Below, one piece after another: positions 8,066 to 17,868 of a DNA stretch of 64,000 nt. The position numbers and the translations under genes were made by a program. The DNA comes from Bacteroidales bacterium UBA5515 (GTDB lineage: Bacteria > Bacteroidota > Bacteroidia > Bacteroidales > P3): positions 171,069-235,068 of the forward strand of contig DIOL01000032.1 of assembly GCA_002423895.1 (NCBI GenBank), in the 5' to 3' direction. Position 1 is the first letter of the stretch, and every line of letters starts with the position of its first letter. Under the pieces are notes generated by a model. That model saw nothing but the letters and a program-made list of their open reading frames with translations, was not told the DNA's origin and did not search any database.

Positions 8066-11000
8066 TTACTTAGAAATAATAATTTTCTTGGTAATATTAC
8101 TATTATCTTTTACTATCGAAAGATAATAAACTCCATTTTTTAAACCTGAAGTATTTATTGTATTATCATTATTTTTGGGAATAAATACAAGTCTACCCAA
8201 AGAATCAAACAACTTAATTGTAGAATCTTTATCTAAATTAGATACAATCAAGAAATCTTGTGCAGGATTAGGATATACTATTATATTGTCTATATTATTA
8301 CTCAAATTATTATTTGAAAGTACTATTCCATTTAATGGGAAGTCAACATTATCAATCCAAATAGCATCACTTCCTCCTGATTGAGAATAGTCTTTCTCAT
8401 ATTCCCATTTAAAATTATGTTCTCCTTGATTTACTGAAAAGGTATATCTTTTCCAAGGTATTTCTCCTGTAGTTTCTAAAACAATAATATTATCAATATA
8501 AAATCTTAAGACATCATAGTTTTGTTCAGTTGAAGTTCTCATATAAAATACAATACTATCATTTATAATTGATGTAAAATTAACACTTAAAGTTGTTTTA
8601 CTATTATTTGAAATTGAACCTGATTTCAATGAATAGCTTCCTCTATAAGAATTATTAGGATTATTATCAATTACCCAAGGAATTGCTGATATATTCTCCC
8701 ATGTAAAAGAATTCAAATTTCCTGTTTCGAAAGTTTCAATATTACCTATAATTGGAATTGAATCATAACGTTTTGCATTTCCATAAAGATTTGCAATGGC
8801 ACCCAATCTAAACCCAATAATATCATTCTGCTGATTTTCAGGATTAAAATTAAGTCTGAACTCATATGAAGAGTATGCGTTTGGAGTCAATGGATTTAAT
8901 AACAAACTATCATTAGAAACATAAGTAAGATTAGATGAAATATTGTTTATAAAAACATTTCCAGCATCTGAAATATTATTTCCTTTATTCTTAACATCAA
9001 ATCTTATTATAACTTCATCTCCAACAAAAGAGCTATTAGCTGTATCAATTGTAATTGATAAATTTTCTACAACTATATTAGGGCATGAAGCTTTTGCAGA
9101 AAAAACTTTATTTGATAAATAGTTATTTTCTCCTTGAATTTTAACATTATATCCCAAAGAACTCTTATCTTCTACTCCATCAATAACCTTAACCTTAAAC
9201 CTGTTTTGAATTTGTTGATTTGATAAAGCTCCAACATTACCAATATATTCGTTTGAATCTAAAAATATTAAATTATCTGAATTAAATATTGATAAATCAA
9301 CACTATCAATTGAAACAATTCCTAAATTTGAGAGAGTAAAATTAACATAATACTCTTCATTATTATTTAAAAGTGTAACCTCCTGAGACTGATTATTGGT
9401 ATATTTAATATCACTGATATTAATTAATGGATAGTTCGGAGTAGTTACTGCAATCGAATCAATAATTGGTTTAGAGAATTGATTAGTTATTACAACCTTT
9501 AAATAACCAGATTGATATGTTTGAGAAATAAAATTAATATATGCTAATCCATTTTCATCAGCTTGTGAAGCTCCAATCAACACTCCATTTTGAGAAAGTG
9601 CGACAAAAGCATAAGCATCGGTTTGAATTTGAGTATTTGAAGAACCAAGTGCTATAGTATCTGGAATATTATTAATAATTGTTCTAGGGAGTCCAACATA
9701 AGGCATAAGAGAAGGATCTCCCATAAGATGATAAATCTCCCAATAATAGTTTGATAAATCAGATCCATATTGTTCCACAGATAAATTACCTGCTTGCATA
9801 ATTTGACCAGAAGTTATGTACCATTTATTAAATGGTTCATTATAATTATGGAAAAATCTATCATAAGCTCCTAAATTATTAGAATCATAAACTGGATTTA
9901 AATTAAGAGACTTACTTCCAACTGACCAATAAAAATCTTCATACCAATAAGTATAATTACTACCTCCAATTGCTCCTATACCTGCTCTATTGTTTGCTCT
10001 CAAAATAGCTTCTCCAAAACATTCATATTCATCAAACTTATTTGACAAACAACAATTATTTATAAACATAGGGAATTTTCCATAATTAGCCAATACATTA
10101 ATACTTGATGTAGTAAGTGATGGACTTGACCAACCTGATTCATCACAATGTGCAGTATAATTTATATATGAAAACCCTTTTTGAGAAATACTATCCCTAA
10201 TTTGTGTAGAATAATTTCCTGAAGCAGGATTATAATATATTAATGTATCAATAGAAGGATTATTTTGAAGGAATTGTTTTGCATAGTTAACCTGACCATT
10301 CCCACATGTTGGAGCTGGAGCTGATGTCTCCTTTCCTGCAACTAATAGAGTTTTCTTAAGAAATGCTGTATCTTGAAACAAAAATTGCTCATAAGTAATA
10401 ACCTTATTTATAATGTTCTCCATTTGCTGAACAGTTTGAGCAGAAAACCTACCATAAAATATATCTGGTAAAAAATCACCTGTATATTCTGCATAGTATA
10501 AATCAGTAGGTGCAGGATCTTGTGGATTTGTAACAGCACTAAATGTTGGTATTTGTTGAACATCTCCGCAAATAAGAAGATAATCAGCTGCAGGAGATTC
10601 TTCTGTTGAACTATCCCATAGTGATTTAAGATAAGCTTTTATAGAAGAATTTGTTGTCCCTACTCCAACATCGCCTTTATAAACTTCTACAATTTCAATA
10701 CCTTTTTCTCTTTTCCACTTAATAAAAGGTTGTAAAGTAGCTTCAAACATAGGATCTGAAACTACAATCATTTTCAAAGGACGATTTAAAGGAGAGTCTG
10801 AAACTGTTGAAGAAATATTTTTACTATTTAATAATTTAGACTTTAAGAATGATGATTGTTGATTATTATAAATTCTTTTAGCATTAATTGTTGCTTTTAT
10901 ATCTGCATTAACAAACTTAATAGTTACTTCAAAAGATCTAACAATTTCAATAACATTTTTTACTGGATTATATTTAATTGGAGATATAACCAAACGAGCC

Positions 11001-11509
11001 AATCGCATAGAAGACATAAATCCTAACTGTTCAACTCTAACCAAATCATTTCCAAGAAAAGCATTAGAAGAATATACTTTTTCATCAATAATAAATGGTT
11101 CAAAATCTTTACTTTTTGAAAGTGATTTTTGAGATGGAATTACTTTATAATTACCATATTTATCTAATGAAATTGATTCAGAAACAATATTCTTATATTC
11201 AATCTGAATTTCAGCTCCATAAGGAATTTCAATTAATCTATTATAAGTTGGAAGCTCAGGTGCTCCTACCTTTTGAGTTCTTCCAAAATCTTCTCCCATA
11301 TAAAATTTCAAGAAGACTCCGTTATCTGTTTTTATTGTATCCAATCTCAAAAAATCAAATTTTTGAGAGAAAGATAAATCTTCCATTGATTCCTTTAATG
11401 AAGGAATGGAATTTAATATATTATTATACCCAATTATATTCTGGGCTTTTAATGTTAAATTTGTAGCAAATAACAAAAAAATTGAAGTAACAAAAAAAAT
11501 CTTTTTCAT
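8066..11509 (-). CDS. Gingipain-like C25 cysteine protease with T9SS sorting domain
   Basis: A large secreted protein. I prefer the ATG at 11509 (MKKIFFVTSIFLLFATNLTL...AQ signal peptide) to one three codons upstream. Residues about 25-210 resemble the gingipain propeptide. The C25 peptidase domain (about 245-620) has the His in NYTAHCDESGW and the Cys nucleophile in FINNCCLSNKFDEYECFGEA. Ig-like domains follow, then an adhesin-like jelly-roll domain (FETGNLNSFTW ... SDAIWIDNVDFP). The last 75 residues are a type A T9SS sorting domain (IVYPNPAQDFLIV ... GVYYLSIVKD). It therefore should cross the outer membrane by T9SS and be anchored or released at the surface. The sortase PorU is also a C25 protein, but the adhesin-like domain and propeptide argue for a secreted protease. 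Confidence 0.85.
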   Translation of the reverse strand: MKKIFFVTSIFLLFATNLTLKAQNIIGYNNILNSIPSLKESMEDLSFSQKFDFLRLDTIKTDNGVFLKFYMGEDFGRTQKVGAPELPTYNRLIEIPYGAEIQIEYKNIVSESISLDKYGNYKVIPSQKSLSKSKDFEPFIIDEKVYSSNAFLGNDLVRVEQLGFMSSMRLARLVISPIKYNPVKNVIEIVRSFEVTIKFVNADIKATINAKRIYNNQQSSFLKSKLLNSKNISSTVSDSPLNRPLKMIVVSDPMFEATLQPFIKWKREKGIEIVEVYKGDVGVGTTNSSIKAYLKSLWDSSTEESPAADYLLICGDVQQIPTFSAVTNPQDPAPTDLYYAEYTGDFLPDIFYGRFSAQTVQQMENIINKVITYEQFLFQDTAFLKKTLLVAGKETSAPAPTCGNGQVNYAKQFLQNNPSIDTLIYYNPASGNYSTQIRDSISQKGFSYINYTAHCDESGWSSPSLTTSSINVLANYGKFPMFINNCCLSNKFDEYECFGEAILRANNRAGIGAIGGSNYTYWYEDFYWSVGSKSLNLNPVYDSNNLGAYDRFFHNYNEPFNKWYITSGQIMQAGNLSVEQYGSDLSNYYWEIYHLMGDPSLMPYVGLPRTIINNIPDTIALGSSNTQIQTDAYAFVALSQNGVLIGASQADENGLAYINFISQTYQSGYLKVVITNQFSKPIIDSIAVTTPNYPLINISDIKYTNNQSQEVTLLNNNEEYYVNFTLSNLGIVSIDSVDLSIFNSDNLIFLDSNEYIGNVGALSNQQIQNRFKVKVIDGVEDKSSLGYNVKIQGENNYLSNKVFSAKASCPNIVVENLSITIDTANSSFVGDEVIIRFDVKNKGNNISDAGNVFINNISSNLTYVSNDSLLLNPLTPNAYSSYEFRLNFNPENQQNDIIGFRLGAIANLYGNAKRYDSIPIIGNIETFETGNLNSFTWENISAIPWVIDNNPNNSYRGSYSLKSGSISNNSKTTLSVNFTSIINDSIVFYMRTSTEQNYDVLRFYIDNIIVLETTGEIPWKRYTFSVNQGEHNFKWEYEKDYSQSGGSDAIWIDNVDFPLNGIVLSNNNLSNNIDNIIVYPNPAQDFLIVSNLDKDSTIKLFDSLGRLVFIPKNNDNTINTSGLKNGVYYLSIVKDNSNITKKIIISK

Positions 11510-11668
11510 AGAAAACAACTTAGATTAAGCGTACAAAGGTACAATCATTTTTTAATATCTTAGACATCAATACTCATAAAAAATTACTAATCAGCTCGAA
11601 CAATAATAAAAAGTTATAGTTCCTGTATATATTTTATTTTCGTCAATTATAATCTTCGAAAAACAAGA

Positions 11669-11760
11669 AATAATTTATTTAAATTAAAGAGATAATTTAT
11701 TTAAATCAAGAATAAATTTTGCATAGTGGCAGGATGTTGATTACATGGCAGTAGGATGCA
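11669..11760. repeat. 22-bp-phased repeat pairs upstream of guaB
   Basis: TAATTTATTTAAAT occurs at 11671 and 11693 (22 bp apart). Further on, AGGATG occurs at 11731 and 11753 (22 bp apart), within GCATAGTGGCAGGATG and ACATGGCAGTAGGATG. No coding potential is seen. It is the loosest of the phased arrays. The whole gap 11510-12030 otherwise holds only the guaB promoter box and AT-rich DNA with a TTTGAAAAGAAATTTC-type palindromic stretch near 11816. Confidence 0.6.
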
Positions 11761-11999
11761 AAACTTAATCCTTATCTTTATAAATTAATATAAGGGTTTG
11801 ATAAACTTATTTCTTTTGAAAAGAAATTTCAAAAGAAATTTTCAAAAAATAAATCAAAATAAATTATGTAAAAAATCAAATAAAGATTTCAATTAATCAG
11901 TTAATGTTATGTGAACTATTTAATAGACTAACAATCTAATAGATAATATGTATTTTTTAACAAAAGAAGATTTTTCTTTCCAATTTTTCCAAAATGTAT

Positions 12000-12007
12000 T
12001 ATCTTTG
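12000..12007 (+). promoter_or_regulatory. guaB promoter -7 box
   Basis: TATCTTTG matches TAnnTTTG, 23 nt before the guaB start, giving a short leader. The -33 region is only a weak TTTC near 11977. Confidence 0.6.
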
Positions 12008-12030
12008 CAGATTATATTTATTATAAAGAT

Positions 12031-13497
12031 ATGTTTTCAAATTCAGAAAAATTCGTTGGTGAAGGACTAACCTATGATGATGTCCTTTTAGTGCCTGCTT
12101 ATTCAGACATTATACCAAGAGATGTAAAAGTAAATTCTCTTTTCTCTCGAAATATTCCAATTAATATACCTCTTGTTTCTGCAGCAATGGATACCGTTAC
12201 TGAAGCAAAGATGGCTATTGCAATGGCTCAAGAAGGAGGAATTGGTGTTTTACACAAAAACATGACAATTGAAAAACAAGCTGCAGAAGTTCTAAAAGTT
12301 AAAAGAGCTGAAAATGGAATGATTATCAATCCAATTACAATAGATAAAAATGCTATTGTTAAAGATGTTTTGGCTTTAATGAAAGAATATGGCATTGGAG
12401 GTATTCCTGTAGTTGACAAACAAAATAAGTTAATAGGAATAGTAACTAACAGAGATTTAAGATTTGAAAGAGATCTTAATAGACCTATAGTTGAAGTAAT
12501 GACAAGTAAAGTTATTTCTGCTCCAGAAAACACTGATTTTGAAATGGCAGCAGATATTCTTCAACAACACAGAATTGAAAAACTTCCTGTAGTAAATTCA
12601 AATGGAGAATTAGTTGGATTAATAACATATAGAGATATTATCAAACTTAAAGAACGTCCAAATGCTTGCAAGGATAAAATGGGACGTTTGAGAGTTGCAG
12701 CAGGAATTGGAATAACAGCTAATATGTATGAAAGAATTGATGCTGTTATTGGAGCAGGGGTTGATGCAATAGTTATTGATACAGCTCATGGTCATAGTAA
12801 AAACGTAATTGAAGTTGTAAAACAAGTCAGAAAAAAATATAAACATGTAGATATAGTTGTTGGTAACATTGCAACTGCTGAAGCCGCACTTGAACTTGCA
12901 AAAGCAGGTGCTGATGCAGTAAAGGTTGGAATTGGGCCAGGAAGTATTTGTACAACAAGAATAATAGCAGGAATTGGAGTTCCTCAATTAAGTGCAATTT
13001 ACGATGTTGCACAAGCATTAAAAGGAAAGAATATTCCAATTATTGCCGATGGAGGAATTCGTTATTCTGGAGATATTGTTAAAGCTTTAGCAGCTGGAGC
13101 AAGTTCAATTATGGCAGGTTCTTTACTTGCTGGAGTTGAAGAATCTCCTGGAGATACAATTATTTTTGAAGGAAGAAAATATAAATCATATAGAGGAATG
13201 GGTTCTTTGGAAGCTATGCAACAAGGCTCAAAAGATCGCTATTTCCAAGATATGGAAGATGATATAAGCAAATTAGTACCAGAAGGAATTGTTGGAAGAG
13301 TTCCATATAAAGGAACTGTTTCTGAAGTAATTCATCAACTAACTGGAGGATTGAAAGCAGGAATGGGCTACACAGGTTCTAAAAACATTCCAGATCTTCA
13401 AAATGCTAAATTTATTAAAATAACCTCTGCAGGATATGCAGAAAGTCATCCACACGATATAACAATAACAAGAGAAGCACCTAATTATTCAAGATAA
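12031..13497 (+). CDS. guaB: IMP dehydrogenase
   Basis: GuaB oxidises IMP to XMP with NAD, the committed step to GMP. The TIM-barrel begins GLTYDDVLLVPAYSDI. Two CBS domains are inserted at about residues 95-205 (MKEYGIGGIPVVD, QHRIEKLPVVNSNGELVGLI). The active-site loop GIGPGSICTTRI holds the catalytic Cys near 307, and the flap region YRGMGSLEAM is present. The 488 residues are standard. It heads a run of same-strand genes: two PPIases, MoxR and a secreted protein, with gaps of 13, 10, 7 and 3 nt, which suggests one operon coupling guanine synthesis with envelope chaperones. Confidence 0.97.
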   Translation: MFSNSEKFVGEGLTYDDVLLVPAYSDIIPRDVKVNSLFSRNIPINIPLVSAAMDTVTEAKMAIAMAQEGGIGVLHKNMTIEKQAAEVLKVKRAENGMIINPITIDKNAIVKDVLALMKEYGIGGIPVVDKQNKLIGIVTNRDLRFERDLNRPIVEVMTSKVISAPENTDFEMAADILQQHRIEKLPVVNSNGELVGLITYRDIIKLKERPNACKDKMGRLRVAAGIGITANMYERIDAVIGAGVDAIVIDTAHGHSKNVIEVVKQVRKKYKHVDIVVGNIATAEAALELAKAGADAVKVGIGPGSICTTRIIAGIGVPQLSAIYDVAQALKGKNIPIIADGGIRYSGDIVKALAAGASSIMAGSLLAGVEESPGDTIIFEGRKYKSYRGMGSLEAMQQGSKDRYFQDMEDDISKLVPEGIVGRVPYKGTVSEVIHQLTGGLKAGMGYTGSKNIPDLQNAKFIKITSAGYAESHPHDITITREAPNYSR

Positions 13498-13510
13498 AAA
13501 TTAAACTTCT

Positions 13511-15514
13511 ATGAAAAAATTAATTGGTTTATTATTATTTAGTTTCATTGCTTCAATAACTTATGCTCAAACAGACAATGATATAGTTATTGAAGTTGCA
13601 GGAGAAAAAATATCAAAGAAAGAATTTGTTGATATGTATCAACGAAACAACCCCAATCCTGATAAGAAAATAATCAAAAAAGATCTAAATGAATATCTTG
13701 ACTTATTCATTAACTTTAAATTGAAATTAGCAGAGGCGAGAAAATTGGGATTAGATACTCTTCCTGAATATAAAAATGAAGTTAATTCATATAGAAAACA
13801 ATTAGTTGAACCATACCTAAATGACAAAACAGTCACTGAAAGCTTGGTACAAGAAGCTTATGACCGCTCAAAAGAAATTGTTAGAGCATCTCATATACTT
13901 ATTTTAATTCCAGCCAATGGAACTCCAAAAGATACTTTGGATGCTTATAATAAAGCTCTAAATATTAGAAACAGAATTTTAAAAGGAGAAGACTTTGGAG
14001 AATTGGCACTAACATACTCTGACGACCCTTCTGCAAAAGACCAAACAAGACCAGAATCAACAAATGTTGTAAAAGGAAATAGAGGAGATTTGGGATATTT
14101 CTCAGCTTTTAACATGATTTATCCATTTGAAACTGCATGTTACAATTTAAAAATAAATGAATTGTCAATGCCTGTACGTTCTCAAAGAGGCTACCATATA
14201 ATTAAACTAACTGATAGAAAACCTGCTCCATTTTCAACATGCACAATTGCTCATATTTGGGTAAATTTTGATAATCATGGAAGCAAAGAAGAATCAAAAA
14301 GATTAATTGAAAACGCTTATACAGACCTTCAAAATAATATTTCTTTTGACTCAGTTGCTTCTAAATATTCTGATGACAGATATTCTTCAAAAAAACAAGG
14401 AATTTTAGCATCTCAAAGAGTTATTAATATGCCTGTTGAATATACAGAAATGATTATGCAAACTCCAGTTAATTCCTACACTAAACCTTTTGAAACAAGA
14501 TATGGTTGGCATATAATTAAGCCTATACAATTAAATCCTATTGAAAGTTTAGAAGCTCAAAGACCAACAATTGAGCAAAGAATTTCTAAAGATGTTAGAA
14601 GTTACAGAACGATTGAAGAGTTTATTAAGAAAAGCAAGGTAGAATATAATTTTAATGAAGATTTATCTAAATTGGATGCAGTAATTAAAATTATTACTGA
14701 TTCTGTATTTGTTAAAAATTGGCAAGTTCCAGAAAGTTTTGAAGGCAAAGAAACCATTTTTACAATTGGAGATTTAACTTTCACTCAAAAAGATCTTGCA
14801 AAAGGAATAGAAAAAATTCAACAAAATCAAACTCCAGAATATATCCCTACATATGTAAATAATATCTACAGAAAGATTGCGGATGAAAAAGTTTTAAATT
14901 TTGCAGATATGAAACTTGAAACCAAACATCCTGACTTAAAAGTAACAATTGATGAGTTTAGAGATGGAATATTAATTTTTTCTATAACTGATAAGTTTGT
15001 TTGGAACAAGTCAATAAATGATAGCGTTGGTTTAAGCAATTTCTTCGACAAAAATCGAAATAATTATATGTGGAAAGACAGAGCAGATGCAACTGTATTT
15101 AATTTCTACAAAGACATTGATTTGAAAAAAGCAAAAAAAGTTATTCAAAAAGGAATAAAGAAGAAAAAGACTAATGAAGAAATAATTGAAATGCTTGCAA
15201 AGAAATTTAAAATCAAAGAAAAGACAATTGAGTATTTTGATTTCAAATGGGGCAAGTATGAAAGAGGAGAAAATAAGATTGTTGATATGACAAATTGGAT
15301 ATTAGGAATAAGTGAACCTATTCAAATTGAAAAAAGAAATCATATAGTAATTGTTCATCAACAATTAACTCCAACAAATAAAACCTTATCAGAAGCAAAA
15401 GGTATTGTAACTTCAGACTATCAAGAGTATTTAGAAGCCGAATGGATAAAATATTTAAGAGCAAATTATACATTTAGTGTTAATCACAACGTTCTAAATT
15501 CCATAACCAACTAA
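13511..15514 (+). CDS. Periplasmic parvulin-type peptidyl-prolyl isomerase (two rotamase domains)
   Basis: Signal peptide MKKLIGLLLFSFIASITYAQ. An N-terminal chaperone-like helical region follows (VIEVAGEKISKKEFVDMYQRN). Two parvulin (PpiC) domains lie at about residues 125-235 (RASHILILIPANG ... GYHIIKLTDRKP) and 240-345 (IAHIWVNFDNHG ... RYGWHIIKPIQ). The C-terminal 300 residues are charged and lack a recognised domain. The protein should isomerise prolines and chaperone unfolded outer-membrane or exported proteins, as SurA does. At 667 residues it is longer than SurA but usual for this Bacteroidota paralogue, which sits after guaB and before a second PPIase. Confidence 0.88.
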   Translation: MKKLIGLLLFSFIASITYAQTDNDIVIEVAGEKISKKEFVDMYQRNNPNPDKKIIKKDLNEYLDLFINFKLKLAEARKLGLDTLPEYKNEVNSYRKQLVEPYLNDKTVTESLVQEAYDRSKEIVRASHILILIPANGTPKDTLDAYNKALNIRNRILKGEDFGELALTYSDDPSAKDQTRPESTNVVKGNRGDLGYFSAFNMIYPFETACYNLKINELSMPVRSQRGYHIIKLTDRKPAPFSTCTIAHIWVNFDNHGSKEESKRLIENAYTDLQNNISFDSVASKYSDDRYSSKKQGILASQRVINMPVEYTEMIMQTPVNSYTKPFETRYGWHIIKPIQLNPIESLEAQRPTIEQRISKDVRSYRTIEEFIKKSKVEYNFNEDLSKLDAVIKIITDSVFVKNWQVPESFEGKETIFTIGDLTFTQKDLAKGIEKIQQNQTPEYIPTYVNNIYRKIADEKVLNFADMKLETKHPDLKVTIDEFRDGILIFSITDKFVWNKSINDSVGLSNFFDKNRNNYMWKDRADATVFNFYKDIDLKKAKKVIQKGIKKKKTNEEIIEMLAKKFKIKEKTIEYFDFKWGKYERGENKIVDMTNWILGISEPIQIEKRNHIVIVHQQLTPTNKTLSEAKGIVTSDYQEYLEAEWIKYLRANYTFSVNHNVLNSITN

Positions 15515-15524
15515 AAATTATTAA

Positions 15525-16874
15525 ATGAAAAAAATCATCTTAATCAGTCTAATCTGTTTAACTAACATATCTGTTTTTTCACAAACAAACGTATTAGACA
15601 AAGTAATTGCTGTTGTGGGTAAGAATATGATTAAACACTCCGAGCTTGAAACTTCTTTTTTACAACAAAAGCAACGTTATGGAATAGTTGATGATGCCTA
15701 TGCTGAAAAATGTGATATTTTAGAAGGCCTTTTAATCAATAAGCTTATGCTTCATCAAGCACAAATAGATTCTGTAAATGTTACCCAAGAACAAGTAAAT
15801 AGGGAAATGGATAATAGAATCAATTACATGATTCGTCAAGCAGGCTCAAGAGAAGTTTTGGAGAAACAAATGAACAAATCTGTTAATGAGATTAAAGAAT
15901 ATTATCAGGAGCTAATAAAAGAGAATATTTTAATAAATGAAATAAGTGGCAAATTAACTGTCGATGTTAAAGTTACTCCAAATGAAGTAACTAATTATTA
16001 TAATAATATTCCAGTAGATAGTCTTCCTATTGTTCAACAAGAATACGAATTTTCGCAAATTGTTATTCTTCCAAAAATATCTGAAGAAGAAAAACAACTT
16101 ATTAAAGAAAGACTAAATGGATATAGAGAAAGAATATTAAAAGGAGATAAATTCTCTACAATAGCAACTCTATATTCTGAAGATCCTGCATCTGCAAAAA
16201 AAGGTGGAGAAATAGGATTTTTCTCAAGAGGCAGTATGGTTGGAGAGTTTGAATCTGTAGCTTTTTCATTAAGAGAAGGAGAAGTTTCCCCTGTTTTTGA
16301 AACAAAATATGGATTTCATATTATTCAAATGATTGAAAGAAGAGGAGATCTAATTAATTGTCGTCATATTCTACTTCAACCAAAAGTTTCAAATATTGAA
16401 CTATACAGAACTAAAGTTACTTTGGATAGCATAAACAATTTAATTAAAGAAAATAAGATTAGCTTTGAGGATGCAATTAAGCAATACTCAGAAGATGCAT
16501 CCAGACTAACAGGAGGAGCAATTATTAATCCTTATAGTGCAAGCGCACGTTTTTCAAAAGAAAACATTAACGAAATAATGGAAAACCTTGATAAAATTGA
16601 TTTCGAAAAGTATAATCAAGGAGATATTATTGGACCAAATCTTTTCAAAACTGAATTAGGTTCAGCATACAGACTAATAAAGGTTACAACAAAAATTCCT
16701 CAACATAAGATAAATTTAAAAGACGACTACGACAAAATATATAATTCTGTCTTAGAGTCAGCAAAAACAAAAGCTATTTTGGATTGGGCAAATAGGAGAA
16801 TCCCTAAAACCTATATCAGAATTGATGATGAATACAAAGGTTGTGAATTTAAAATGAACTGGATAAAAAAATAA
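15525..16874 (+). CDS. SurA-like peptidyl-prolyl isomerase / periplasmic chaperone
   Basis: Signal peptide MKKIILISLICLTNISVFSQ. The SurA N-terminal domain begins VLDKVIAVVGKNMIKHSELE, the classic SurA opening. The first parvulin domain is about residues 170-270 (EFSQIVILPKI ... KYGFHIIQMIERRG); the second begins CRHILLQPK and looks degenerate in part. The 449 residues match SurA (about 430). Likely role: chaperoning beta-barrel precursors through the periplasm. It stands 10 nt after the longer PPIase and 7 nt before MoxR, an arrangement common in Bacteroidota. Confidence 0.88.
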   Translation: MKKIILISLICLTNISVFSQTNVLDKVIAVVGKNMIKHSELETSFLQQKQRYGIVDDAYAEKCDILEGLLINKLMLHQAQIDSVNVTQEQVNREMDNRINYMIRQAGSREVLEKQMNKSVNEIKEYYQELIKENILINEISGKLTVDVKVTPNEVTNYYNNIPVDSLPIVQQEYEFSQIVILPKISEEEKQLIKERLNGYRERILKGDKFSTIATLYSEDPASAKKGGEIGFFSRGSMVGEFESVAFSLREGEVSPVFETKYGFHIIQMIERRGDLINCRHILLQPKVSNIELYRTKVTLDSINNLIKENKISFEDAIKQYSEDASRLTGGAIINPYSASARFSKENINEIMENLDKIDFEKYNQGDIIGPNLFKTELGSAYRLIKVTTKIPQHKINLKDDYDKIYNSVLESAKTKAILDWANRRIPKTYIRIDDEYKGCEFKMNWIKK

Positions 16875-16881
16875 TTAAACT

Positions 16882-17865
16882 ATGGAACTTGTGTCAAATG
16901 AACAATTGTCAGATGTAAAGCAATTAGATATTCTAACGCAAAAAACAAAACTCTTAAAACAAGAGATTGGCAAAATAATCATAGGACAAGAAGATATAGT
17001 AGAACAAGTTTTAATTTCAATCTTTTCAAAAGGACACTGCCTATTGGTTGGAGTTCCTGGACTGGCAAAAACTTTATTAGTAAACACAATTGCACAAGCC
17101 TTAGGACTAACCTACAACAGAATTCAATTCACTCCCGATTTGATGCCATCCGACATAACTGGCAATGAAGTGTTGGATGAAAACAGGAAATTCAAGTTTA
17201 TTAAAGGACCAATATTTGCAAATATTATTTTGGCTGATGAAATAAATAGAACTCCTCCCAAAACTCAAGCAGCGCTTTTGGAAGCCATGCAAGAAAAGTC
17301 TGTAACCATATCTGGAGTAACTAATAAATTGGAAGAACCATTCTTTGTTCTTGCAACACAAAACCCGATTGAACAGGAAGGTACATATCCTCTACCAGAA
17401 GCTCAACTCGACAGATTTATGTTTATGCTTTGGTTAGACTATCCAAGTTTTGAAGAAGAAGTAAATATACTTAAAAGCACCACTACAGGTAAGATAACTA
17501 AAGTAAACTCAATATTTTCAAAAGAAGAGATTCTAACAATGCAAGATTTGATTAGAAAATTACCTGTTGCAGATAATGTTTACGAGTATGCTGTTAAACT
17601 GGTTGAGAAAACAAGAGTTTCAACTTCCAAAGCACATCCAATAGCTCAAAAATATCTTTCATGGGGTGCAGGACCAAGAGCCTCACAAAATTTAATTTTA
17701 GGTGCAAAATGCTATGCAGCTCTAAAAGGCAAATATTCTCCTGACATAGAAGACGTAAAGGCAGTAGCCGTTTCAGTATTACGTCATCGTATTGTTCAAA
17801 ACTATTCCGCACAAGCCGAAGGCTACACAACTGAGAAAATTATTATTGACCTAATAAATTCATAA
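16882..17865 (+). CDS. MoxR family AAA+ ATPase
   Basis: A cytoplasmic AAA+ chaperone-like ATPase of 327 residues. Walker A is GVPGLAKT near residues 53-60, Walker B is IILADEINRTPPKTQAALLE, sensor 1 is LATQNPIEQEG, and the C-terminal lid contains WGAGPRASQNLI. MoxR proteins usually work with VWA-domain proteins and DUF58 proteins in envelope stress or batABCDE-type operons. None of those partners follow here; instead a secreted protein starts 3 nt later. Its target is unknown. Confidence 0.92.
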   Translation: MELVSNEQLSDVKQLDILTQKTKLLKQEIGKIIIGQEDIVEQVLISIFSKGHCLLVGVPGLAKTLLVNTIAQALGLTYNRIQFTPDLMPSDITGNEVLDENRKFKFIKGPIFANIILADEINRTPPKTQAALLEAMQEKSVTISGVTNKLEEPFFVLATQNPIEQEGTYPLPEAQLDRFMFMLWLDYPSFEEEVNILKSTTTGKITKVNSIFSKEEILTMQDLIRKLPVADNVYEYAVKLVEKTRVSTSKAHPIAQKYLSWGAGPRASQNLILGAKCYAALKGKYSPDIEDVKAVAVSVLRHRIVQNYSAQAEGYTTEKIIIDLINS

Positions 17866-17868
17866 GTT

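Noticed and set aside
11095..11466. Plus-strand frame of 123 codons within the C25 protease
   Set aside because: Antisense of the protease propeptide region, with low-complexity AT-rich composition and no promoter.
8066..11509. Calling the C25 protein PorU, the T9SS sortase
   Set aside because: It has a gingipain-like propeptide, an adhesin-type jelly-roll and its own sorting domain, and no porV neighbour. These suit a cargo protease better.
12619..12987. Cys/Ser-rich minus-strand frame of 122 codons
   Set aside because: Antisense shadow of guaB, which is intact and strongly conserved.
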